A stretch of DNA of 64,000 bases, from NCBI GenBank assembly GCA_015680905.1, contig CM027380.1:39052001-39116000 (forward strand). Reading direction: 5' to 3'. The notes beneath the pieces were generated by a model. The model had not been told where the DNA came from. It saw only the letters and a list, made by a program, of their open reading frames with translations, and did no database searches. The position numbers and the translations under genes were made by a program. Shown in pieces: positions 56,026-64,000 of the stretch (position 1 is the stretch's first letter; each line of letters starts with the position of its first letter). The DNA is from Coptis chinensis (lineage: Eukaryota > Streptophyta > Magnoliopsida > Ranunculales > Ranunculaceae).

Positions 56026-56720
56026 TATATCGTATGGTGTGTGTGATAGTAGTTAGAGGTGTAGTGTGTGGTATACTAGATAGACTTGATTGTTGATGTT
56101 GTTTGTATTTACGCTCGGTGTTTTGTACGACTGCACCTTTAATCTCATGCAAGACTAAGTCGAGCTTTAACTACACATGCAACACTCCAAACAATTTCGA
56201 TATACTAGTATAAACCTCTAACAGAGATGCGAGGTGTGGAAGAAAGGAATACCCGATTAAGGCCCTTGCTTCGCTTTTATGAATAGCGCCTTTGTTTACG
56301 CTGTTCGTATATAAGAGAATAGAACACCGAAAAACTTGACAACTCGAAGTTCAAATCAAACCGTGGAAACCCGGAAATTCGTGAGCGGGCTGGCTGGCTT
56401 CTATCTTGTATGGGCTGGCGCTTCAAGGCAAAGTCGAGCTCGATAAGAAGATAGCTGGTCGCGCTTTTTTGCTGGCTGGCGCTTCTGTATAAACGAAGTC
56501 CAAGAAGATAGCTGGTCGTCGCTTTCGCTGGCCTTTCGGTATAAACGAGAAGTCCAAGAAGATAGCTGGTCGCGCTCTCTTTGTGGCCGCATCCGTTTTT
56601 TCGAATTTTTCCAAAACTGAAACGGCAACCACAAAGATGAATCAAACAAGGGTGGGTGGGTGAAATGGGACTTAAAAATTACTAATTCTATTATGAAAAC
56701 AATGATAAAGTGCAACTAAG
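56026..56720 (-). other. 5' leader of element D with tandem repeats
   Basis: Between 56440 and 56585 a unit of about 55-65 bp (plus-strand gaagtccaagaagatagctg, gtcgcgct, gctggc) is repeated three times with small indels. On the minus strand parts read openly in several frames (RDQLSSWTS-like), which is a side effect of the repeats. Sits where C has its GCGCCGACC units. Confidence 0.75.
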
Positions 56721-56723
56721 ATA

Positions 56724-56736
56724 TAAAGCAGCGCCA
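56724..56736 (-). promoter_or_regulatory. Degenerate primer binding site of element D
   Basis: Minus strand TGGCGCTGC then diverged, two bases after LTR end TTATCA; corresponds to the tRNA-Asp site in B and C. Confidence 0.65.
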
Positions 56737-56738
56737 TT

Positions 56739-58123
56739 TGATAAGAATGAAATGACTAGTCTACCTACGAAATGAACTACGAATCCACAACGTAAGTAAA
56801 CTAAACTTATTACTTGATGCTCTCTTGTTTATCAAAGATTTATTCTACTCTCAATTCTATGAAATATGTGGGAGTAGATAGAGTTCGCTCCACTCCTAGT
56901 GCTCTAGCATGGATGTTTTCTAATCTAACTAGTCGCTTTTAAGTCTATGAGAGTTTTACTTAAGGGAATTATACTACGATGCAACTACCCACAAGATGCA
57001 ACTAGTCGCTTATCACCAACTAAGGGAATGCTACGTTGATTCTATGATAAGGAGTTAGAGGGGATTGATTCCACCTTAACTCAACTTAATCCACTAACGA
57101 TTTAATCGTCAGAATCCGAATTGAATCGCCGCAGAACAATTGGTTATTCCTAATCCCTAATTATACATGGCATTTCTACCAATTTATAACTAGCATGTGA
57201 ACAATTAAACCCATTCTCATGGTGAACTAATCATTTCTAGAGTGGAATAGAAAATAACGACTTTCTACGATAATCGGAATCAAGCTTTCATCAAGGCTTC
57301 ACAACCCCCTCTAATGGAGGTTTAGCCTTGAATCATTCCGCAATCATTTCCATTTATATTAAAACTAAACATAATATAAAGCATTGAAATTTATTTAATT
57401 AAACAATAATGAAATCTAATTTAATGACTAAATTGAACTAAGGACATGAATTGAAATTAGATCTAGAATTGTAATTGACAAATCGAAATTGAATCAAGAA
57501 CAACTAATTTATTATCTAATTCAAGGGAGAACAATCATTCAATACTAAATTTAAAACAAGAATAAAACTAATTACTTTAATATAAAAACTAGATCTAGAA
57601 CTAAGGTTTAATGGAGGCTAACTAATCTAATTTATCTTCTAACCTAACTATCTACCCTATGCTACCATTAACAAAGACTTAAGCTTTTGTTCTTATACAT
57701 TCAGATCCAAAATTCGTGCATGGGCTTGGAGCCATGTTTTGGGCCGCAGAATCAGCCCAAAACCCAATTCTTTCAAATTCCAAAAGGCCTCTTCAGCTGC
57801 AGTTGACTCCCACAGACTTTTCGTCCACTTCTGCTCCTCTGATTGGGTCAAGGCTTGGACCATTGCAAAGCTTTTCCGAGCCGGTCGTTTTGACATAAGG
57901 TATGCCCAATTCGAGGTCCGAGTCCAAAGATACGGCTTTGGAAGTTCTGGCTGACTTTTGCTCCTTTATCTCGCTAAAGTGGTACATTTCTCGCACATAA
58001 TGGACTTTGAAGCCCGAAATGCATAAAACGCGTGAATCGGTGTTAACTCTTACTTATTATTCACATAATTGGTCTAACAAGATGATTATTAAGGGTTAAA
58101 ACTACAGTTTTGGGCTCTTATCA
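56739..58123 (-). repeat. 5' LTR of element D
   Basis: On the minus strand TGATAAGAGCCCAAAAC (58123 down) to TTATCA (56739), 1385 bp, similar throughout to the LTRs of C. The outer flank is CCTAC (58124-58128), which should be duplicated on the lost side of D. Confidence 0.92.
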
Positions 58124-58500
58124 CCTACCACCGTAGAGGTACCGGTTAAAACAACAAACTAAGAAACGAAAGCCAAGGTAACACATCAAGTCGAGCCATA
58201 CGCTAAATATAGATATTTAAAACCACCATTCCCTCGAAGTTAGCCATGCTAACCAAGGATACAAACTTTGAGGAGATTAGGAACGTTTTCAAGAATCTAA
58301 CAATAAACCTTCCTTTTCTCGAAGCTATTAAAAAGCTCCCTAACCACGCTTAAGTTTCTTAAAGAGTTGTGCACTACTAGGCTTAAGACCAACATACCTA
58401 AAGACGTTTTTCTAACTGAACAATTCCCAACTTTATCCGAAAATAATGGAATTGTTAATACAAGGACCCCTCGGTCGATCCCATCAAAATGCACCTTAGG
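58124..58500 (+). pseudogene. Gag-protease linker of element E (partial)
   Basis: Corresponds to B 13575-13930: VEPYAKYR-like, NLTINLPFLEAIKKLPNHA-like and FLKELCTTRLKTNIPKDVFL, LTEQFPTLSENN, with several stops and shifts. Its left edge is the D insertion. Confidence 0.75.
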
Positions 58501-59000
58501 AGATTCCCACACGACGACAACAAGTTATTAGACTCGGGGCGAAAGTGTTAACTTACTCCCATATTATTTGTATAAACAAATAGGTCTACAGAAATGCAAC
58601 CTACAAAAAAATTTGCAATTAGCGGACAGGTCAATTAAGTATCCTAAGGGTGTAGTGGAAAACGTGCTTGTTAAGGTTCAGGATTTTTACCGTCCCGCTG
58701 ATTTTGTTATCCTCGATACGTAAGTCGCCAACGACTGCATTCCATCATCTTAGGGTTTCCTTATTATTGGCAACTGCCAACACACTTATAAATTGCCGCG
58801 ATGGTAAGATGTCCTTATCTTTTGGCCATCTTACAGTTGAGGTAAATGTTTTTAAAATGATGAAACAATTACCAGATTCGTCTCGTCTATAGATGGGGAG
58901 GTTAGCATGATCGAGAGCTTAGCTCAAGATTATTTTAACAACACGTTTCCCGAAAACAATATGTACAAATTCTTTTCGTTTGGAACTTCAGATTTTGTAA
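58501..59000 (+). pseudogene. Aspartic protease of element E
   Basis: The active-site region (about 58530-58560) is shifted by an extra base; the C-terminal half is recognisable as VENVLVKVQDFYRPADFVIL, then ATANTLINCRDGKMSLSFGH (about 58770-58850). From 58907 the frame is open into RT. Confidence 0.8.
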
Positions 59001-60300
59001 ATGACTCCTACTTAGAGGAAGTCAACACCATCCTTGAGTCCACACCAATTGTAGACCCTTCGGTTGCTCCACATATGGAGTATGAAGACTTGCTACCTAA
59101 GCAAGTATTCATTATGCAAAATGAGGACCCCGACGAAACATCTATTGATTTTCCTTCCACCCCAGTGCTTAAACCTCTTCCCCCGGAGTTAAAATATATT
59201 CAACTTGATCCGGATGGTAGTCATCCGGTAATTATATCTTCTCTGTTATCTAAGAATGAAGAGACACGTTTAATCCGGGTGATTAGGAAACATCGGTCGG
59301 CGATTGGTTGGTCCCTAGCCAACATTAAGGGAATTGACCCTAATGTTTGCACTCATCGTATCCATTTGGAGGATAACGCGAAGACTTCTCGCGAACCTCA
59401 GTGTCGCTTGGACCCTACCATGAAAGAGGTGGTTAGGGAAGAAGTTTTACGATTACTCGATGCTGGTATCATATACCCAATCTCTGATAGCGAATGGGTA
59501 AGCCCCATTCATGTAGTTCCTAAGAAATCGGGAGTTACCATGGTACGTAACGGGAAGGGTGACTATGTTGTCACACAAGGTCCTATGAAATGGAGGATCT
59601 GTATTGATTACAGACGTTTAAATGCTATGACACGAAAGGATCACTTTCCTTTACCTTTTTATAGATCAAATGCTCGAACGCCTAGCTGGTCATGCTTTTT
59701 ATTGTTTTCTGGATGGCTACTCAGGCTATTTTCAGATTATTATTGATATTGATGACCAAGAAAAGACTACCTTCACATGTCCCTTTGGAACGTATGCCTA
59801 TAAACGAATGCCTTTTGGCCTTTGTAATGATCCGGAACCTTCCGGTGTATGCTTCATATATTTAGTAACATGGTAGAGCTTTATGGAAGTTTTCATGGAT
59901 GATTTTTCTATTTATGGAGACTCCTTCACGATCGTTTGTCTAACCCGTCTAAGGTTTTGACACGGTGTGAAGAAAAGAGCCTCGTTTTAAATGGGAAAAG
60001 TGTCATTTCATGGTGAAAAAAGGCATAGTACTAGGTCACATTGTATCTAGTGATGGCATCAAGTAGATAAGGCCAAACTAGATAAGATAGCGACTTTACC
60101 TAAAACCACGGACTGTCCGTGATATTAGAGCCTTTCTAGGCCATGCAGGTTTTATAGGCGGTTTATTAAAGACTTCTCGAAAATAGCTAGGCCTTTAACT
60201 AATCTTGCGCTTTTGAAAGATGCAATCTTTGATTTTAATTTTAACAGACGCAGGCTTTTGAAACTTTAAAAGTCGCCTCTAACCTCTCGCACCAATTATA
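59001..60300 (+). pseudogene. Reverse transcriptase of element E
   Basis: Open frame from 58907 to 59746: acidic linker, KPLPPELKYIQLD, IGWSLANIKGIDPNVCTHRI, MKEVVREEVLRLLDAGIIYP, EWVSPIHVVPKKSGVTMV and WRICIDYRRLNAMTRKDHFP, i.e. RT fingers and palm. A one-base shift near 59660 moves to FLDGYSGYFQIIIDIDDQEK and YKRMPFGLCND (59690-59830), then the catalytic FMDD (59892-59903). Thumb and connection (GHIVSSDGI, AFLGHAG) to about 60300 are shifted. Copies RNA into cDNA in the intact family; here broken by a handful of indels. Confidence 0.9.
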
Positions 60301-60332
60301 CAGCCTCCGATTGGTCTAAACCTTTCGAACTC

Positions 60333-60779
60333 ATGTGTGATGCTAGTGACTATGCAGTTGGTGCAGTCTTGGGACAAAAACTAGATAATAAGTCCACTGT
60401 TATTTATTATGCTAGTAAAACCTTAAACGATGCTCAACGGAATTATTCAATTATAGAAAAAGAATTCTTAGCTGTCATTTATGCTTTAGATAAGTTTCGT
60501 CCTTATTTGGTTGGTTCTAAAACTTTAGTTTACACGGACCATGCAGCCCTTAAGTACATTCTTGCAAAGAAGGATGCTAAGCAGAGATTAATCCGTTGGA
60601 TCCTTCTCCTGCAAGAGTTCACATTAGAAATAAAGGACAAAAGAGGGGTCGAAAACGTAGTTGCCGACCACTTATCTAGACTCACAAACGACGATCAGAG
60701 TGATTCTGAGTCCATACGGAATCTTTTTCCCGATGAGCAGCATCAGAGATGCGATTTTTTCAGCACCATGGTATGCTGA
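60333..60779 (+). CDS. RNase H domain of element E (open)
   Basis: 148 open residues with all four expected acidic positions: D in [16 protein letters not shown] in [15 protein letters not shown] in [13 protein letters not shown] and D in [10 protein letters not shown]. RNase H degrades the RNA strand of the RNA/cDNA hybrid. It was part of one gag-pol frame, so the Met at 60333 is internal and not a true start. The most intact enzyme domain in the window. Confidence 0.85.
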   Translation: MCDASDYAVGAVLGQKLDNKSTVIYYASKTLNDAQRNYSIIEKEFLAVIYALDKFRPYLVGSKTLVYTDHAALKYILAKKDAKQRLIRWILLLQEFTLEIKDKRGVENVVADHLSRLTNDDQSDSESIRNLFPDEQHQRCDFFSTMVC

Positions 60780-62063
60780 CATTGTAAATTATTTAGCGGC
60801 TGATGTTATGCCTTATAATTGGTCAAGAAATGAACGTAAAAAGTTCTTGGCCAGAGTTAAGTTATACTACTGGGATGAGCCATACCTTTTGAAGTATTGT
60901 GCGGATCAGATTATTCGTCGTTGTATTCCCCAGTGGGAATACAATGAAGTTCTATCGTTCTGCCATGACAAAGAGTGTGGTGGCCATTTTAGTGGGATGA
61001 AAACAGCCGCTAAAGTGCTTCAATGTTGATTTTATTGGCCTACCCTTTTTAAGGATGCCCAAGTGCATTGCAAGACGTGTATTCGTTGCCAACAACTTGG
61101 GTGAATCACGAAACGTAATATGATGCCATTAAATCCAATCTTAATAGTAGAAATTTTTGACGTTTGGGGCATTGATTTCATGGGTCCTTTCCCAGTTTCC
61201 CACGGTTTCATTTATATTCTAGTTGCCGTGGACTACGGTTAAATGGATAGAGGCCCCGGCTTGCCGTGAGCAATGACCATAAGGCAGTTGTATTTTTATT
61301 AAAGAATATATTTTCTCGTCGGTTTGGCATTCCTAAAGCCATCATTAGTGATGGTGGAACATATTTTTTGTAACGAGTGAGTTTGCATCCCTAGTGAAAA
61401 AGTATGGAGTTACACACAAAGTAGCAACTCCTTATCATCCACAAACTAACGGACAAGTAGAAGTTTCTAATAGGAAATCAAAAATATTTTAGAAACAATC
61501 TGTAAACCCCGATAGGGAAAGATCGGTCGAAAGCTGCCTATCGGATGCCTTATGGGCGATAGAACTGCTTTCAAAACTCCTATAGGTATGTCTCCCTTTA
61601 GACTTGTATTTGGGAAACCATGTCATTTGCGGATTGAATTAGAGCACCGCGGCTCGTGGGCTATAAAAAGCCTTAACTTCAATATTGATGAGGCGGTGTC
61701 AAACGCAAGTTGCAATTGAATGAGCTTGAAGAAATCCGTGAAGTGATTCTTACGATCTCATGAAGGATTATAAAGCTAACATGAAACGTGTTCATGATAA
61801 GCAAATCTTGCTCAAAGAGTTTGTGGTCGGTCAAAAGGTCTTGCTTTTACAACTCCGCCTACATATTTTCCCGGAAAACTAAAACCCGTTGGTCCGCCCT
61901 TTTCTCGGTTTTACGAAGTCACCCCTTACGGGCAATCACCTTGGTAAATCCAAGTGACAACATTACCTTTCAAGTTAATGGTCAATGGTTAAAACATTTT
62001 CACGAACTTCTGTCCCCTGATGTAGAGGAAGTCCTTTTACAGGACCCTGTCTATGAGGATTGA
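60770..62063 (+). pseudogene. Integrase of element E with GPF/Y-type end
   Basis: HHCC region: CHDKECGGHFSGMKTAAKVL, then CKTCIRCQQLG, interrupted by a TGA at 61027. DDE core: [20 protein letters not shown] (D1, about 61165), IISDGGTYF (D2, about 61342) and [13 protein letters not shown] (E, GAA 61460-61462), so the triad is present, unlike B. Several shifts follow in the C-terminal half. The GPF/Y region near 61880-61930 leads to FQVNGQWLKHFHELLSPDVE and the stop at 62061-62063. Joins cDNA to host DNA in intact relatives. Confidence 0.88.
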
Positions 62064-63093
62064 CCTTTGTCATTGGTGTACTTCCTTTCACTTCCATATA
62101 GTGGTAAGTGCACCATTCAGGTAACCGGGCCCTCCCTATGGAGTGTGTGGCTATAAGTACCGGATCCTAAGTCCACGGTTAACATAATTCACGGTTTTCC
62201 ACTTTTGCATGTTTTCTCGGGTTTTGAGTCATGTTCCTCTAGGGGTGAATTATGTATTTAATGTTTTTCGCTTTTTCTTATAATAAACTAATAAAAAATA
62301 AAAAATAAATAAAATAAATAATAATAAAAATTCTTAATCATAGAAATAGCAATCCAACAAGTCTTGGGAATCGACTTTAAAGGACGCGTTAGAACAAATT
62401 TTGTGTTTAAAAATTTGTTTGGGGTGGGCAATCGGTCTCTCCATCTGAATTGCTCGAACTTTCCATTTGTGTTGCTTAGGCCCATTACTTGTAGTTCAAT
62501 TGGGTTGACGTAATCTAAACTTAGATTTCCTTCGTTAAGATAACTTACGCCACACACATGCCTTCGAGGCATTTTTCCACCCTTTTATATGTCAACCATG
62601 GTTGGAATTGAGTGTTTTATAGATCATTGGATTTGAAATTCTCTACTGATCATTTCCATAACTCATTCGCCAAAATCGGGCCAGTAACGAAGCGGCAAAT
62701 TGAGTTTGAAATTGCGCGAAAAATCGGGAAATTTCGGAATTCAAACTGGGCTTGGGCCCAAACCGCACGCACGTCTGTGCATCTCCTTCCTTTCCAAAAA
62801 AAAAAAACGCACGGTTTCCTTCTTTTTAGTCAATTTTGCCGGTTATCAAGGTAAACAAACCTTAAACACCAAAATAAAAAAAAAATAGAGAGAGAGAAGA
62901 AAACCTAACTACACCCACACCAAGATAATCAAATCCAACTAAAATCTTCTTTAAACCATTACCACCACCAACCTAACTCCGAAAAACCGCCACCAATTCA
63001 AGTAACCACCGCCACCACCGTTGTTTTAGTTGTTTTTCTTCAAACTCGTCTCCCCCACAGTCTACAAAACCATTAGTTGTCTCAGAAACTTCA
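62064..63093 (+). other. Post-pol untranslated region of element E
   Basis: Conserved block (62077-62190), hairpin/G-tract module (stem 62393-62402 / 62410-62419, then TGGGGTGGG), and a purine/A-rich and CCACCA-rich stretch before ORF1. Confidence 0.75.
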
Positions 63094-63585
63094 ATGGCAC
63101 TACGACGAAGAATTTTGCCGGAGCACGCTTTTGCATCCAAGAGACTTGGCCGTTGTCTGAAGAAAAAATGGTTGAGTCGGAGGATGAGAGGGAGGATATG
63201 ACATGTCTGGATGACGATGCATTAGATAAATGTAGTTCTAATTTAGAACGATGCAAGTATTGCAAACTGCCTTGCGTTGCGTTTATGGTATTTGTGAAGA
63301 TATCCGAGATAGACAGATTGTAATTCGAAAGAAGCAAACGAACCTTCAAACGAGACTTGAAATGCTCGAAGGGGTTCAGGACGATATCCTGTCTAACATG
63401 GAGACTATCCACCCGCATCAACAAGCCCAGTATGCAGTACTCAGGACTGAGATGGAAGCACAACACTTGTTCCGAATAGAGATGCTACGACGCATGCCAC
63501 CCGTGGAGGACTCTGTTTCAGCCGAGTCCGACAGGCATGAGCGTCGTCGCGGAAGGACATATGGTTCAAACCATTCTCCATCCTA
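63094..63585 (+). pseudogene. Post-pol ORF1 of element E with internal deletion
   Basis: Starts MALRRRILPEHAFAS, then jumps by a deletion of about 630 bp (relative to B) from TTTGC to a TGCATCCAAGAG sequence, changing the frame. The C-terminal half is then recognisable in the original frame: acidic ESEDEREDMTCLDDDALD, coiled-coil-like NLQTRLEMLEGVQDDILSNM and basic HERRRGRTYGS. Confidence 0.72.
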
Positions 63586-64000
63586 GGGCCAATCTCTATC
63601 TCAGGGTCCATCTTCATCACATAACTAGGTGTTCACCATCAGTTGTGTTCGCTGTTATTTCATGGTTTTGATTGTTTTATTAGTTGGATTTTAATTAAGT
63701 AGTTAAATTTAAATATTAATGTGTTTGTTCAATGTTGTTTGGATTTAAATTTTATTTTTAATATAATTGGTTAATTTCGAGTATTGCTTGTTTTTATCAT
63801 TAATCCCACCTTCCCGACTTGTTTGGGGGTGGTAATATTTATACCGAGCATAATTTGTTATATGATCATCCGCGGTAAAGTAGTCTTGAAGGAAAGGTTG
63901 ATAATTTGGCCGATATCGGCATATCTATGATTTGTGTGGTGGTAGCATGAAATGTAGGAGAGTTTAGAAGTTACTATTCTAAATCCATTATGAAAGATAC
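63586..64000 (+). other. Region after ORF1 in element E, with the empty site of C
   Basis: Includes the module CCCACCTTCCCGACTTG / TTTGGGGGTGG (63805-63833). Near 63942-63956 it reads ggtggtagcatgaaa, the uninterrupted counterpart of B's junctions at 20042 and 32378. The window ends inside the leader of ORF2. Confidence 0.85.

Larger units (their letters stand above)
48916..58123 (-). mobile_element. Element D: pol-less Athila-type retrotransposon, 3' end missing
   Basis: Minus-strand order from 58123: 5' LTR, primer site, leader, gag, protease, spacer domain, replacement segment, post-pol block, ORF1, ORF2, then an abrupt end at 48916 against the CACTA element. No 3' LTR or polypurine tract. 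Same gene set and same missing pol as element C, so both belong to one family. D's 5' LTR abuts element E at 58124, inside E's gag-protease linker. Confidence 0.88.
58124..64000 (+). mobile_element. Element E: pol-bearing Athila-type retrotransposon (5' part absent, continues past window)
   Basis: Begins inside the gag-protease linker where D was inserted, then protease, RT, RNase H, integrase, post-pol block, ORF1 and the region after ORF1. Closely similar to B throughout, with fewer disruptions in pol. It lacks any insertion at the site where B received C. The gag half and 5' LTR should lie on the other side of D but are not in the window. Confidence 0.88.

Noticed and set aside
1..64000. 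tRNA and rRNA genes
   Set aside because: No cloverleaf with A/B boxes or rRNA core sequence seen; the tRNA-Asp matches are only the short primer sites.

Overview
The window is repeat-dense heterochromatin of a flowering plant, probably a eudicot. I found no intact host gene, rRNA, tRNA or CRISPR array. Almost all of it is layered, decayed transposons: about 51 kb of Athila-type Ty3/gypsy LTR retrotransposons, about 10 kb of a CACTA (En/Spm) DNA transposon and a 1.6 kb Pack-MULE. Evidence for a plant host: primer sites matching plant tRNA-Asp, Athila gag/protease motifs, CACTA TNP2, and fragments of a plant formin and a plant NCL-type Na+/Ca2+ exchanger carried by the two DNA transposons. I name the retroelements A to F.

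Layout. 126-5110 (- strand): element F, gag and start of protease, leader, primer site and LTR stub; its gag is split by the Pack-MULE at 1943-3537. About 5195-38790 (+): element A, non-autonomous, without pol; its leader lies head to head with F's leader, forming a long inverted repeat. Inside A's 3' region sits element B (9898-37149; 1.48 kb LTRs; 5-bp duplication GGAGT), a full-layout element with gag, protease, RT, RNase H, integrase and two post-pol ORFs. Inside B, between those two ORFs, sits element C (20043-32377; 1.35 kb LTRs; duplication GTAGC), which keeps gag, protease and both post-pol ORFs but has no RT/RNase H/integrase. A's 3' LTR (37668) is cut at 38791 by the CACTA element (38791 to about 48915), which carries TNP2 and a TNP1-like gene but lacks its right end. 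From 48916 to 58123 (-) runs element D, a pol-less relative of C missing its 3' LTR, inserted into element E (58124 to window end, +), which has B's layout and the best preserved pol.

How the parts relate. B and E are the pol-bearing family. C and D are a pol-less family sharing the same deletion and the same replacement segment; A is a more distant pol-less family with its own double zinc-knuckle protein. C and D presumably depended on RT and integrase from B/E-like relatives, because they share the primer site, leader repeats, post-pol ORFs and 3' signals. Gene boundaries downstream of pol are marked by hairpins next to TTGTTTGGGGGTG-like G tracts. Post-pol ORF2 appears to contain a small intron. 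Nearly all coding regions carry stops or frameshifts, although many frameshifts are single-base indels near CG and some may be assembly error.
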